Of a stretch of DNA of 64,000 bases, positions 1-9,560 are shown in pieces. Each line of letters starts with the position of its first letter. Position 1 is the stretch's first letter. Both the position numbers and the translations under genes were made by a program. The notes under the pieces are model-generated. The model had not been told where the DNA came from. It ran no database searches and saw only the letters and a list, made by a program, of their open reading frames with translations. The DNA is taken from NCBI GenBank assembly GCA_018825965.1, contig JAHKAA010000011.1:62001-126000 (forward strand), given 5' to 3'. Source of the stretch: Gammaproteobacteria bacterium. GTDB taxonomy: Bacteria; Pseudomonadota; Gammaproteobacteria; Enterobacterales; Alteromonadaceae.

Positions 1-1110
1 TAAATTACTGAACAAGGTGTCCGTGGCCTGCTGTAGTTCAGCTTCAGGCCAATAATAACGAATACGGTCACTGAAACTGTACAGCAGCTGCCATTGCTGC
101 TCTGAGTTTGTGTAGAACTTTTGCCAGTATCCGGTATTGTTTTGCATCAGAGTTTTGCAACGGCTTCGCAGCTGTGAGCTTTGTTCCGGAGTTACTAATT
201 CATCTTCAATCAAACTCAGAGCAAATAAGGCTTCCCGCAAAGCGAAGGTTAGACCAGGCCCTACTTTTAAAATCGCAAAGTGGCCTTGCACTAAAGCGTT
301 TAACTGTTCGGGCAACTGGTAATCAGTGGAATGGGCTTCATACACCAGGCCAGCCTGGGTCTGAATATAAGCACTTAAGGCCTGACTGGCAGGGACATCA
401 AATAAATGCACTTTGCTGTTATCAAATTCCACGCCGGGTTGTACCACTAAAGCTATAACTTTTTGCCAGACATCATCACCTAAGCCCGCCGCAGTAAAAG
501 CCGCTTTATGCGTATTCAGCGTATGTTGCACCGCCTGAACCGGGGTTGGGGCTAATTCATGTTCCAGTTCAGTCACGCCACCTGGTGCCGGTACTTCAGT
601 GCCTATCACATAACAGAGCGATTGGTCCGGCCCACGGTGCTGTTCTGCTACTTTGCATAACCTTGCGGCCCGTGCCGCTATCACTTCATCGGATAAAGCA
701 GCCGGGTCGTCAGCACAGGCCATGCTGGTGTCTAAATGAATTTTGCTAAAACCCGCTTCTACAAAAACGGCAATCAGCTGTTCGGCTTTTAACATGGCCT
801 GTTCTGCCGGTTCTTTACACCAGACCACAGGGCCTAAATGATCACCACCAAAAATCAGCTGCTGTTGTCGCACCCCTTCGGTTTCAGCCAGTTGCCTGAC
901 ATAGGCAATAAAATCAGCGGGCAACATACCGGTGTAACCACCAAACTGATTGACCTGATTGGCGGTAGCTTCAATCAAGAGTACAGAATTGTCGGCTTTG
1001 GCGCGGCGCAAGGCCGCTGTTAAGACCAGAGGCTGGGCTGAACAGACCGAATAAATGCCAGTGCCCAATCCCTGTTTATTCTGCTGTAAAATCTGCGATA
1101 AGGCGCTCAT
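1..1110 (-). CDS. agaZ: D-tagatose-bisphosphate aldolase, class II, non-catalytic subunit (AgaZ/KbaZ/GatZ family), 3' end cut by window
   Basis: Reading the minus strand from an ATG at 1110 gives 370 codons with no stop before the window edge, so the C-terminus is missing. The N-terminal part carries the family hallmarks: a GIYSVCSAQPLVLTAALRRA segment, then LIEATANQVNQFGGYTGM, then IFGGDHLGP and FSKIHLDTSM. In the family this subunit stabilises the KbaY/AgaY/GatY aldolase, which splits tagatose-1,6-bisphosphate in the N-acetylgalactosamine or galactitol pathway in the cytoplasm. It starts 2 bases after the stop of the GH109 gene, so the two are very likely co-transcribed, with the AgaR-type repressor gene first in the operon. 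The GalNAc context favours agaZ over gatZ. The family call is secure; the exact substrate is inferred. Confidence 0.88.
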   Translation of the reverse strand, partial: MSALSQILQQNKQGLGTGIYSVCSAQPLVLTAALRRAKADNSVLLIEATANQVNQFGGYTGMLPADFIAYVRQLAETEGVRQQQLIFGGDHLGPVVWCKEPAEQAMLKAEQLIAVFVEAGFSKIHLDTSMACADDPAALSDEVIAARAARLCKVAEQHRGPDQSLCYVIGTEVPAPGGVTELEHELAPTPVQAVQHTLNTHKAAFTAAGLGDDVWQKVIALVVQPGVEFDNSKVHLFDVPASQALSAYIQTQAGLVYEAHSTDYQLPEQLNALVQGHFAILKVGPGLTFALREALFALSLIEDELVTPEQSSQLRSRCKTLMQNNTGYWQKFYTNSEQQWQLLYSFSDRIRYYWPEAELQQATDTLFSNL

Positions 1111-1112
1111 GC

Positions 1113-2489
1113 TTAGCTTTTCCCTACAATGCCAAGTGGTGTACCGTTTTGCCAGGCTCCACGGGTAAAGTCAGGGAAGTCTTTGGAGTTACTGCGATCG
1201 GACACCGAAGCCACAGACAAAGGCAATACAGCTGACCAGGCGGCACCGTCGTATACATCCTGATCCAGAGCTTCACCGTTACGCAGGCAATAAATCATGC
1301 GCCAGCACATTAAGAAGTCCATGCCGCCATGGCCGCCATTACGTTCAGCTTCCTGGCCCATACGAACCCACAAAGGGTGATCGTATTTGTCATACCAGGG
1401 CTCCATGTTCATATCCCACTGATGGAAATTGCCACTGCCGCCATTTTCTAATGCAATGCGGTTAGGGAAACCGGCAAAGACACCGTTAGTGCCCTGAATA
1501 AGATTATGGCGGGAGTAAGGCCGTGGTGTCGTAGTGTCATGCTGGATCATAATGCTCCGGCCTTTGACTGTTTTAATCACACTGGTATTCATATCGCCAT
1601 GCACGTATTTCAGTTGGTTACGTGGGTGATCGGCCGGAAATTCACGTTTGGCATAAGCGGCGCGACCTAAAGCCGGTGAGCTGACCGAACTTAAATAATC
1701 AAACCTGTCGCCTCTGTTGATATTCATATATTGAGCCACAGGGCCTAAACCATGAGTGGGGTACATATTGCCGTTCAGCTGGGTATGGTACAAAGTGCGC
1801 CATGAGCCGGTTTTACGGTCCATTTCTTTCATCTGCCAGCGCAATTCGTGAATATAAGCCGCTTCAGCATGCAGCAAGTCGCCAAACAAACCCTGACGGA
1901 CCATATTCAGCACCATCAGTTCATCACGGCCATAGTTGACGTTTTCCATCATCATGCAGTTCAGCTGAGTGGCTTCAGCTGTGTCGACCAGATCCCACAT
2001 TTCTTCTAAAGTTAAAGCCATAGGCACTTCAACAAAAGCATGTTTACCGGCCAGCATGGCTTCTTTGGCCATAGGGTGGTGCCATTTCCATGGGGTGGCA
2101 ATCACCACTATATCCAGGTCCTGGCGGTTTAAAAGTTCACGGTAGGCATAATCACCATTGCCATAATAGGCTGCTGTTGTATTGCCATAGTCCGCCATTT
2201 TTTTGCGGGCACGGTCCAGTACTAAAGAGTCGGGATCACAGATCGCAGTAATACGGGCGCCTTCAATTTTATTGAAGTGGTCCACATAACCAGTGCCACG
2301 TTCACCCACACCAATTAAGCCAACCCGTACTTCATTCATTTTTGGTACCACCAAACCCATCACCGATTTGCCTTTTGGCTTGGTGGTGATACCCGTGCTG
2401 CTGCCAGCCTGAGCGCAAGAGGCCAAAGCGCCTAAAGCTGCTGTTGCCATAGAGGCTTTTAAAAATGAACGACGATTAAATCCAGACAT
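1113..2489 (-). CDS. Gfo/Idh/MocA-fold glycosidase, GH109 type (alpha-N-acetylgalactosaminidase-like), Tat-exported
   Basis: A 458-residue protein. The N-terminus has a twin-arginine signal (NRRSFLK followed by an Ala-rich hydrophobic stretch ending LASC), so Tat export, perhaps as a lipoprotein, is expected. A Rossmann NAD-binding segment follows ([17 protein letters not shown]), then [15 protein letters not shown] and [15 protein letters not shown], and a C-terminal region with [17 protein letters not shown]. These stretches match the GH109 branch of the Gfo/Idh/MocA family, which uses tightly bound NAD+ in a redox-assisted hydrolysis of alpha-GalNAc. It sits between the AgaR-type repressor and agaZ in one operon, which fits periplasmic release of GalNAc feeding the aga pathway. 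Substrate specificity is inferred from family and neighbours; another terminal sugar is possible. Confidence 0.85.
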   Translation of the reverse strand: MSGFNRRSFLKASMATAALGALASCAQAGSSTGITTKPKGKSVMGLVVPKMNEVRVGLIGVGERGTGYVDHFNKIEGARITAICDPDSLVLDRARKKMADYGNTTAAYYGNGDYAYRELLNRQDLDIVVIATPWKWHHPMAKEAMLAGKHAFVEVPMALTLEEMWDLVDTAEATQLNCMMMENVNYGRDELMVLNMVRQGLFGDLLHAEAAYIHELRWQMKEMDRKTGSWRTLYHTQLNGNMYPTHGLGPVAQYMNINRGDRFDYLSSVSSPALGRAAYAKREFPADHPRNQLKYVHGDMNTSVIKTVKGRSIMIQHDTTTPRPYSRHNLIQGTNGVFAGFPNRIALENGGSGNFHQWDMNMEPWYDKYDHPLWVRMGQEAERNGGHGGMDFLMCWRMIYCLRNGEALDQDVYDGAAWSAVLPLSVASVSDRSNSKDFPDFTRGAWQNGTPLGIVGKS

Positions 2490-2517
2490 ACTCTTTCCTT
2501 CCCCGTGTTTAATTTTG

Positions 2518-3303
2518 CTACAAGTTTGTTTTATCTATGATGTGTAGGTGCACACCTTGTTTTGTTAAATGTTCTGCATACTGCTCTGGTATTCCGCTGT
2601 CGGTCACCAGGCTGTGAATTTGGCTGCTTCCACAAATCACATGAAAAGCGCGTTGATCAAATTTGGACGAATCCGTCACCACAATAATTTCGTTGGCTAT
2701 GTCACACATCAGCCGGTTTAAGCTGGCTTCTTTTTCAAAGTGGGTGGTTAAACCTGCTTTTAAATCAAAACCATCCACCCCTAAAATCAGCTTGTTGAAG
2801 TTGTAATCCCGCAAGCTTTTTTCCGCCACGTTGCCGTAAAACGACATCGACTTTTTGCGTAATAAACCGCCTGTTAACATCACTTCAACTTCTTCTTTTT
2901 GCGCCAGCTCCATCGCAATGTTTAAGCCGTTGGTCATCACAATCAGATCTTTATGATCGGCCAAATGTGCTGCCACCTGCTGTGTGGTGGTGCCTGAATC
3001 TAAAATCACTCTGTCGCCGTCACGGATCAAGCCAGCCGCCGCTGCTCCCAGTTGTTGTTTTAACGCCGAATAACAGTGGCGCTTTTCTTTTAACGACAAC
3101 TCACGGCTCAGCTCGCTGTTAATCAAAGCTCCGCCACGGGAACGTACCAGTAACTTTTTCTGATCCAGCACCGCCAAATCACTGCGTATGGTCACTTCAG
3201 ATACTGCAAAACGATCCGCCAGCTCTCTGACTGCCACTTTGCCCAGTTGCTGTGTCAGCCGGACTATCTCTTGCTGCCGCTCAATCGTATTTAAGTTGTC
3301 CAT
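2518..3303 (-). CDS. agaR: DeoR-family transcriptional repressor, AgaR-like
   Basis: A 261-residue protein with the DeoR layout: an N-terminal winged helix-turn-helix (about residues 8-60, with [19 protein letters not shown]) and a C-terminal sugar-phosphate isomerase-like sensor domain ([15 protein letters not shown], then [13 protein letters not shown], then [13 protein letters not shown] and VVTDSSKF). It is the promoter-proximal gene of the minus-strand operon and faces the TonB receptor across 323 bases that contain repeated CGAAAG (CTTTCG) boxes. AgaR of enterobacteria and Shewanella controls GalNAc/galactosamine use, so control of this operon and of the divergent receptor is the natural reading. 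The family is certain; the AgaR name rests on context. Confidence 0.85.
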   Translation of the reverse strand: MDNLNTIERQQEIVRLTQQLGKVAVRELADRFAVSEVTIRSDLAVLDQKKLLVRSRGGALINSELSRELSLKEKRHCYSALKQQLGAAAAGLIRDGDRVILDSGTTTQQVAAHLADHKDLIVMTNGLNIAMELAQKEEVEVMLTGGLLRKKSMSFYGNVAEKSLRDYNFNKLILGVDGFDLKAGLTTHFEKEASLNRLMCDIANEIIVVTDSSKFDQRAFHVICGSSQIHSLVTDSGIPEQYAEHLTKQGVHLHIIDKTNL

Positions 3304-3361
3304 TTATTTTCCTGTTCATGCACTTTTTGTTGCGCTGAACATAACATGCCGTTTTTAGTTT

Positions 3362-3407
3362 CGAAAGCTTCCGAAAGTCCCGGTGTTTGCACCCGCTTTA
3401 GCGAAAG
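3362..3407. promoter_or_regulatory. Candidate AgaR operator: three CGAAAG direct repeats in the divergent promoter region
   Basis: The divergent spacer between agaR and the TonB receptor gene (3304-3626) holds CGAAAG at 3362, 3372 and 3402, that is at 10- and 30-base spacing, so all three lie on one face of the helix. A related CGAAAA lies at 3593, just upstream of the receptor start. Arrays of CTTTC/CTTTCG elements are typical of AgaR-type DeoR repressors. I see no clear sigma-70 promoter that I would commit to. Confidence 0.5.
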
Positions 3408-3626
3408 ACCTTGATTTATCTGGCCTTCTGGCGGGTTTCAGGCCGCTTTGGCTGCTTTCAGTTGAATCTAGCATGGCATGAAAAGAAAATAAATAAAAGT
3501 TTTTTTATGCTTCGATGTTGATTGTTGATGTTTTTTAGCGCTATAAGTAAATAATCGCAAGTTAAATAAATCTTCGTTGGCTTGTGAATTAACGAAAACG
3601 ATAAAAATTACCAGAGCGGGGAATAC

Positions 3627-6470
3627 ATGAACAGGATCACAACAAAACCAGCCATGCTTAGTCTGGCTATCAGTGTCGCCTTAGCTGGATTCAGCTGGCA
3701 GCTTGCCGCAGAGCAAGCTGAAACCAAAACAGCAGAAACTGCAGCAGTGCAGGCAGACAAAAATGCGAAAGACATTGAAGTCATTCAGGTGTCTGGTATT
3801 CGCAGCAGTATTAAAGAGTCTTTGTTTCAGAAACAAAATGCCACCAGCGTAGTAGATTTGGTTGTATCGGATGACATAGGTAAGTTTCCGGATGAAAACT
3901 TAGCTGAAGCCTTGCAGCGCATTCCGGGTATTACCATTACCCGTAATGGCGGTGAAGGGCAGAATATTCTGGTGCGTGGTTTAGGTGGTGGTTACAACAT
4001 TACTACTTTAAATGGCCGCAAGCTGGCCTCTGAATATGCTGGCCGTGATTTTAACTTCGACACCATAGCTTCAGAGCTGGTCAGTGTGCTGCGGGTGTAT
4101 AAATCCCCTGAAGCCCAGTTGCCCGAAGGTGGCATTGGTGCTGTGATTGATATTGAAACCCGCAAGCCACTGGATATGGATGGCACTACTATTTCGGCAT
4201 CGGCCAAAGGTATTTACGAATCACGCACTCAAGACACACATCCACATGCGTCTTTTATTTATGGCCAGAAAAACGAAGACGACAGTTTCGGTGCCTTGTT
4301 TTCAGCTGTCTATTCAAAGAAAACCTTACGGGCTGATACCTATTCAGCCTCAGGTTTTTTTGATGAAGACGAAGGCTGGGGTGTCGACAGTGCAGGGGTG
4401 CCTGTGGATACCAACAACAACGGTATGATAGATGCAGATGAAACTTATGCTTCTAAGATCCCAAGTTATATGTATTTTGCTAATGCTCAGGATGTGCGTG
4501 AACGTTTAGGTGCAACTTTGGCTTTGCAGTGGCGACCTACAGATCAGTTGGATATTAACTTCGACAGCCTTTTCTCCCGCTACAACACAGACGGCAACAG
4601 GTATCAGATTGGTTTTGTAAACTATGATGAAACCCACACGCCAGGTACACCGCTTTTTAGTGATGCTACCTTTGATGAGATGGACAGAGTCATCAAAATG
4701 CGCCAGACCGGCGAAAACACCATGGTCGAACTGCTGAATATCAGCTCTCCCCGTAAAACTGACACTTATCAGCTGGGTTTGAATACAAAATACCAGTACA
4801 ACGAACAATGGTCTTTTACTTTGGATGCGGCTTATTCAGAAGCCAAAGATCAGAATGCAGGCGACAACCGCTTTATTGTGGCCCGTGGTTTTGTCGATTC
4901 AATCGACATTGATTACAGTTCAGGCAACAAATTACCAGACGTGGTGATAAGCCCAGGCCTGACTGCAGATCAGGATTATGGCGCACACTACAGTTATAAC
5001 TCAGGTACTGGTGTGACCGATAAAATCGGTGACTTCAAGCTGCTGAGCACTTATACCCCACAGGATGGGTTAATCACTAAAGTGGATGCAGGCCTTACTT
5101 ATATCAACCAAAGCAAAGGTCAGAATCAGTATGCTTCAGCCAATGCCAGCCAATTCAGCCGGGGTGGCTTCTATTTAACCCGTGACGGTTATGCCTTTGA
5201 CGACAGTACCGTATTTCAGAAGGGGGAATTTGAGTTATTCCGTATTCCGGCTGATGTCTTTGTCCCTGCTAATTTTGATAACTTCCTTGAAGGTGAAACC
5301 AGCTTGTCTCCTTCGCCATGGCCAAGTTTTGATTATGACAAACTGCTGGCTTATTACCGGGGTATCAATGCTGAAGCCGCAGATAAAAGCATAGTGGCGG
5401 TACAAAACAGGGCGGGTAGCTATGAAGTGGAAGAAGCTGTCACTACGGCCTTTGTTCAATTGACGATGGAACCGGAAATTTTTGGTTTAACTTCGATGTT
5501 GAACCTGGGGTTAAGGGGCAGTAAAACCGATGTGACCTCTTCTGGTTTTGGTTATGACCTGAGTAAAGTGCAACTGGACAGCTCAGGGCAACCTGTGAAT
5601 AACGATTGGCGTCAGGTGTTGCCTGTCAGTTATGACGACAGCTACAACAGTATTTTGCCGAGTCTGAACTTTAAACTGAATTTAACTGATGAACTTTTGC
5701 TGCGCTTCTCGGCTGCTGAAGTGTTAAGTCGTCCTTCTTTATATTATCTGCGCTCCTGGGCTGCGCCGAGCTTCACCACCAGAGAGCAGAACCTGCCCAC
5801 TCTGGCTATGGGCAACCCCGGCGTAAAACCTGAAGAAGCCAATCAGGCGGATCTGACCCTGGAGTGGTATTACGGTGAAAGCAGTGCCTTAAGTGGCGGA
5901 GTCTTTATCAAAGACATTAAATCATTTATTGCCGAAGAGAAATTTGCCGCCAATGTTCAGGGCACAGACTATCTGGTGACTTCTGCTGTTAATGGTGACT
6001 ATGGCGCTAAAGTTGAAGGCTATGAAATGGCATGGCAACAGTCGCTGCAGGAATGGTTACCAGAACCTTTTAACGGTTTAGGTTTCCAGCTGAATTACAC
6101 CTATGTCGACAGTAACTACGAGGATCCTGCGCTAAAAGCCAAAGCTCTGCCGTTTCAGGGCATGTCGAAAAACTCCTACAATGCTGTGGTTTATTATGAA
6201 CAATATGGCGTACAGGCCCGTTTAGCTTACAACTGGCGCTCTAAATTTGTGACTAATCCGGAAGATTGGGGTGGTGCCTCCTGGATAGCGGATTACGGTC
6301 AGTTGGATGCCAGTATCAGTTATGACTTTATGCACGGCCTGACGGTTTTTGCTGAAGCCAGTAACTTAAGCAACAGCCGCTACTGGGGTTATGTCAAACG
6401 TGAAGATCAGGTCAACTACCTCGAACGTTTTGGTACCCAGTTAGCAGTGGGTGTCAGGGGCAGTTTCTGA
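3627..6470 (+). CDS. TonB-dependent outer-membrane receptor, probable GalNAc-oligosaccharide importer
   Basis: A 947-residue protein with a cleavable signal peptide (about residues 1-28), a TonB-box-like DIEVIQVSGI stretch at about 50, a plug domain (about 60-190, with DDIGKFPDENLAEALQRIPG and a VRGLGGGYN segment) and a long C-terminal beta-barrel ending in Phe (VGVRGSF). The plug wording is that of the TonB-dependent receptor subfamily common in Xanthomonas, Caulobacter and marine Alteromonadales, which take up oligosaccharides. It is divergent from the agaR operon with shared operator boxes, which suggests import of GalNAc-containing glycans for the GH109 enzyme. The start follows a GGGGA ribosome-binding sequence. 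Ligand identity is inference. Confidence 0.9.
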   Translation: MNRITTKPAMLSLAISVALAGFSWQLAAEQAETKTAETAAVQADKNAKDIEVIQVSGIRSSIKESLFQKQNATSVVDLVVSDDIGKFPDENLAEALQRIPGITITRNGGEGQNILVRGLGGGYNITTLNGRKLASEYAGRDFNFDTIASELVSVLRVYKSPEAQLPEGGIGAVIDIETRKPLDMDGTTISASAKGIYESRTQDTHPHASFIYGQKNEDDSFGALFSAVYSKKTLRADTYSASGFFDEDEGWGVDSAGVPVDTNNNGMIDADETYASKIPSYMYFANAQDVRERLGATLALQWRPTDQLDINFDSLFSRYNTDGNRYQIGFVNYDETHTPGTPLFSDATFDEMDRVIKMRQTGENTMVELLNISSPRKTDTYQLGLNTKYQYNEQWSFTLDAAYSEAKDQNAGDNRFIVARGFVDSIDIDYSSGNKLPDVVISPGLTADQDYGAHYSYNSGTGVTDKIGDFKLLSTYTPQDGLITKVDAGLTYINQSKGQNQYASANASQFSRGGFYLTRDGYAFDDSTVFQKGEFELFRIPADVFVPANFDNFLEGETSLSPSPWPSFDYDKLLAYYRGINAEAADKSIVAVQNRAGSYEVEEAVTTAFVQLTMEPEIFGLTSMLNLGLRGSKTDVTSSGFGYDLSKVQLDSSGQPVNNDWRQVLPVSYDDSYNSILPSLNFKLNLTDELLLRFSAAEVLSRPSLYYLRSWAAPSFTTREQNLPTLAMGNPGVKPEEANQADLTLEWYYGESSALSGGVFIKDIKSFIAEEKFAANVQGTDYLVTSAVNGDYGAKVEGYEMAWQQSLQEWLPEPFNGLGFQLNYTYVDSNYEDPALKAKALPFQGMSKNSYNAVVYYEQYGVQARLAYNWRSKFVTNPEDWGGASWIADYGQLDASISYDFMHGLTVFAEASNLSNSRYWGYVKREDQVNYLERFGTQLAVGVRGSF

Positions 6471-6519
6471 TTCTGGCCTGTTGAGGTATCAGATTGGATG
6501 GCGACTTGAGACGGGAATC

Positions 6520-6598
6520 GTAGGGGCCGTGGCTTGTCCCGGCCCGTCAATGGGCACCGCGGTATCATAAGACGGGAGGGGGCAAGCCCCTCCCCTAC
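6520..6598. repeat. 79-bp imperfect palindrome with GTAGGGG termini, MITE/REP-like
   Basis: The sequence starts GTAGGGG and ends CCCCTAC. The two 28-29-base arms pair with few mismatches: the left arm runs GTAGGGGCCGTGGCTTG and the reverse complement of the right arm runs GTAGGGGAGGGGCTTG. A short AT-rich centre separates them. It lies between the TonB receptor and the DUF3472 gene. It resembles dispersed intergenic palindromes, but no second copy was noticed in this window. It could also work as a strong mRNA hairpin. Confidence 0.6.
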
Positions 6599-6627
6599 AA
6601 AGCCGGATAACAGTCAAGGATAAACCT

Positions 6628-7941
6628 ATGATGCGATATTTAATGGCCCTGCTGGGCTTGAGTTTTTTAACAGCCTGTGGTGGCAGTTCTGCTGAGCAAG
6701 CTGCTGTTTCTGCGAAGCCTGTGCAACAGCAAGCTTTGCCTTACCAGTTAAGTCTGGCAGCCAATAGCTGGGTGGAAGGAGACGCCCAGGCGACGGGCGC
6801 TATAGTGACAGATCAGGGAATAGCGAACTGGCAACATGCCGATGATGTGCTGGCTGTGTATTTGTATCTGCCACAAACAGGAGAGCTGGATTTAGCTTTA
6901 ACAGGGCAGGTGGCCCAAGGCGAATCTAAACTGGAAGTTAGTTTAAATGAGCAGCGCCAGGCTGTGACTTTAAAGGGGACCAGCAGCAAACAACATGCCG
7001 TTGGCCGTTTTCAGGTGACTCAAGCTGGTTATCAGAAAATTCTGCTGCGCGGCGTCAGCAGCAGCGGTCAGACTTTTGCTGAATTAACACAACTGAATTT
7101 TGGTGGTTCAGCTGCAGCAAACGCCAGTTATATAAAAGATGAGGTGTATTGGGGGCGACGTGGTCCTTCGGTGCATTTAACCTATCAATTGCCTGAAAAC
7201 AGCACAACACGCTGGTTTTACAGTGAAATGGAAATTCCGTCTGGCAGCGATACTTTAGGCAGCTACTTTATGGCTAACGGTTTTGCCGATGGTTATTTTG
7301 GTATTCAGGTGAATTCTGCCACAGAGCGGCGTGTGTTGTTTTCGGTCTGGAGCCCTTATGAGACAGATGACCCAAGCAGTATTCCGGAAGAATTTCAGGT
7401 GAAATTACTGCGTAAGGGCGCGCAAGTACAAACCGGGGAGTTTGGTAACGAAGGTTCAGGCGGCCAGAGTTTCCTGCGTTATCTGTGGCAAACCGACACC
7501 CGCTATGGTTTTCTGCTCAAAGCAGAACCGCAAAACGACAACCATACCCATTACAGCGCCTGGTTTTATCCGCCAGAGTCTGGTCAATGGCAGTTGATCG
7601 CCAGTTTTAGCCGGCCTGATACGCAGCGTAATATAGAGCGACCCCATTCCTTTTTAGAAAACTTTATCCCTGAAACCGGAGATACAGGCCGTAAAGTGTA
7701 TTTCCCGAGCCAATGGTTTGCAGATGCAGCAGGCAACTGGACACAAAACCGCAATGCCAGTTTTACTGTTGACGGTACAGGTGGCAGCGGCAACCGGCTG
7801 GATTTTAAAGGCGGTGTCACAGAGCAGGGCTTTATGCTACAAAACTGTGGTTTCTTTAGCGACACCACAGCAGTGGGTACTGCATGGCAATTGCCAGTCA
7901 GTCACGCAGTACCACAAATTGATTTTGCTGCTTTGCCTTGA
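6628..7941 (+). CDS. DUF3472-containing lipoprotein
   Basis: A 437-residue protein. The N-terminus is a lipoprotein signal peptide (LLGLSFLTACGGSS, with Cys of the lipobox at about residue 17). Residues about 40-160 form a beta-rich domain reminiscent of DUF5077, and about 170-430 match DUF3472 (YWGRRGPSVHLTYQLP, then MEIPSGSDTLGSYFMANGF, then FGIQVNSATERRVLFSVWSP). Proteins of this type often accompany glycan-use loci and TonB receptors. It follows the receptor by about 160 bases on the same strand with its own ribosome-binding site (AAGGAT). The function is unknown; a cell-surface carbohydrate-binding role is my guess. Confidence 0.75.
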   Translation: MMRYLMALLGLSFLTACGGSSAEQAAVSAKPVQQQALPYQLSLAANSWVEGDAQATGAIVTDQGIANWQHADDVLAVYLYLPQTGELDLALTGQVAQGESKLEVSLNEQRQAVTLKGTSSKQHAVGRFQVTQAGYQKILLRGVSSSGQTFAELTQLNFGGSAAANASYIKDEVYWGRRGPSVHLTYQLPENSTTRWFYSEMEIPSGSDTLGSYFMANGFADGYFGIQVNSATERRVLFSVWSPYETDDPSSIPEEFQVKLLRKGAQVQTGEFGNEGSGGQSFLRYLWQTDTRYGFLLKAEPQNDNHTHYSAWFYPPESGQWQLIASFSRPDTQRNIERPHSFLENFIPETGDTGRKVYFPSQWFADAAGNWTQNRNASFTVDGTGGSGNRLDFKGGVTEQGFMLQNCGFFSDTTAVGTAWQLPVSHAVPQIDFAALP

Positions 7942-8112
7942 TCCGGTGCGACACCATTCAAAGCTGTCCTGGCTTTGAGTTTTGTTGCCAAATGGGATAG
8001 GGTGTCAGCAGTTCACTTTTTTTCATGCCAACAAGACGGAGGTTCTTTTGTTCAAAACAGCAATAAAATCGCCGTCTTATCACGCCGCTTATTTTACCGT
8101 CTTCCATTCTTA

Positions 8113-8139
8113 AGCCGACTCCGTTTGACGGAGTCGGCT
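8113..8139 (+). terminator. 11-bp stem hairpin, possible terminator or leader structure
   Basis: AGCCGACTCCG pairs perfectly with CGGAGTCGGCT around a 5-base loop. It is not followed by a T-run, so an intrinsic terminator is not certain. It lies 47 bases upstream of the tandem Rnk gene and could instead act in that gene's leader. Confidence 0.4.
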
Positions 8140-8186
8140 GTTCGTTACGCTCTCTGATGTTGACTATTTAAATTCCGGAGTCTGGA

Positions 8187-9047
8187 ATGACAATCTTTAT
8201 TAAAAAAACATCGGCTAAAGCCGGTGTTCCGGCGCTATTTTTTATGGCCAGTTCGGCTATTCACCCCTTACCACCCTGGCAATTGCAGCAGCTGTTGTTG
8301 CAACTGGAGTCTGTTGCCAAACAAAAACGTAAACCACTGAGCGAAAGCGGCATGCTGCCTGGTTGTTCAGTGCGGTTGCTGGATTTGTCTGATCAGACGG
8401 AATCCTGGATCACTCTGGTGTACCCGCAGCAAGCAAAACCAGAACAAGGTTTTATTTCGGTGTTGTCGCCTTTAGGCGCGGCTTTATTGGGGAAAAATGT
8501 CGGGCAGGTGGCTGAAGTTCAGCTGTTTCGTCGTACTTTGCGTTTTATGTTGTGTGATCTGATGTCAGTCAAACAACCCCCGGCTTTTACTTTTACCCCT
8601 TTTGTACAGGAGCAACTCATGAACCACACTTTACCTGACCCCGCTTTACCTGATTTGCTGTTATCCAGTCTGGATCTGGACAGGTTAGATGCGCTGCTAA
8701 GCCGATTGCCAGCGACAGATCCAGCCCGTTTACTACTGGAGCAAGAACTGGAACGAGGTGCTGTGGTTGAACCCGAAGAAATGCCAAAGGATGTGGTGAC
8801 TATGAATTCCACAGTGAGGCTAGGTTTACTGAAAACAGGCGAAGAAGCTTGCCTGACATTGGTGTATCCAAAAGATCTGGATGCGGCAGGCGATCAAGTC
8901 TCAGTGCTGGCTCCTGTAGGTTCAGCTTTGCTTGGCTTACGTGAAGGCGATCTAATTCACTGGCCTATGCCTGATGGCGACATTCAACCTATACAAGTAT
9001 TGCAGTTGATCTATCAACCTGAGAGAGCAGGGCAATTGCACAGATAA
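8187..9047 (+). CDS. rnk: Tandem Rnk/GreA-C-domain protein with an internal start for a stand-alone Rnk
   Basis: A 286-residue open frame made of two related halves. The second half (residues 145-286) is a complete Rnk homologue: EEMPKDVVTMNSTVRLG, LTLVYPKDLD, LAPVGSALLGLREGDLIHW. Rnk has the GreA/GreB C-terminal fold, binds RNA polymerase and influences nucleoside diphosphate kinase. The first half (about residues 45-130) is a diverged copy (WITLVYPQQAKPEQG, LSPLGAALLGKNVGQ). An ATG at 8619 lies in frame, 6 bases after AGGAG, so a normal 142-residue Rnk may also be made. E. coli Rnk is about 136 residues, so the fusion is twice the usual length. The family call is good; the dual product is inference. 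Confidence 0.75.
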   Translation: MTIFIKKTSAKAGVPALFFMASSAIHPLPPWQLQQLLLQLESVAKQKRKPLSESGMLPGCSVRLLDLSDQTESWITLVYPQQAKPEQGFISVLSPLGAALLGKNVGQVAEVQLFRRTLRFMLCDLMSVKQPPAFTFTPFVQEQLMNHTLPDPALPDLLLSSLDLDRLDALLSRLPATDPARLLLEQELERGAVVEPEEMPKDVVTMNSTVRLGLLKTGEEACLTLVYPKDLDAAGDQVSVLAPVGSALLGLREGDLIHWPMPDGDIQPIQVLQLIYQPERAGQLHR

Positions 9048-9066
9048 AGGCAGGCAAGCCAAAACT

Positions 9067-9100
9067 CTTCAGCAGCAAATCATAGCTTGAGCTGCTGAAG
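9067..9100 (+). promoter_or_regulatory. 10-bp stem hairpin upstream of the czc genes
   Basis: CTTCAGCAGC pairs with GCTGCTGAAG around a 14-base loop, between the Rnk gene and the czcI-like gene. There is no T-run, so it may be a weak terminator for the former or a leader structure for the latter. Confidence 0.35.
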
Positions 9101-9111
9101 GGCTATGGGCT

Positions 9112-9501
9112 ATGATGCGTGCAGTTCTTATCGGGTGCTTTATGCCAAAACCTATGCTCCGCTTGCTTGTGCTGCTGCTGATTATGCTGAATCACGCCGT
9201 TTCGGCCTGTGAGAGCATTGTTATGCATTTGCCAGAGGAGAATCACCCCTTTTCTTTATTCGATAACTCCAGTCACAGTGAACATCAGCATTGCGCTGTG
9301 CACGAAAGCGCAGAAGATGCTGCAGGACAGGAAGCCGAACACAACGACAACCATCATCCCACTCATGCTCATGTTGCCTGCTATATAGCCGAACTTTATT
9401 CTGTATCTGCAGACCCTGTGGTGCACAAAGCATCAGGCTTAGCTCAATATGCGATGATCACCACCAGCTATACCCCTTTAGTACCTCCACCCAACGCTTA
9501 A
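9112..9501 (+). CDS. Small exported His-rich protein, CzcI-like
   Basis: A 129-residue protein with a hydrophobic signal (LRLLVLLLIMLNHAVSACES) and a His/Asp/Glu-rich central region (HSEHQHCAVHES and HNDNHHPTHAH). Small periplasmic proteins of this kind precede czcCBA operons as CzcI and are thought to bind metal or modulate the pump. An internal ATG at 9142 is an equally good start and would leave a more typical signal peptide. The czcC gene follows after 59 bases. The role is inferred from composition and position. Confidence 0.6.
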   Translation: MMRAVLIGCFMPKPMLRLLVLLLIMLNHAVSACESIVMHLPEENHPFSLFDNSSHSEHQHCAVHESAEDAAGQEAEHNDNHHPTHAHVACYIAELYSVSADPVVHKASGLAQYAMITTSYTPLVPPPNA

Positions 9502-9560
9502 AGTCTTCAGTTAAACATCCGTTTTTTACTTTTATTTAAATGATCTGGTGGAGCATAGTT

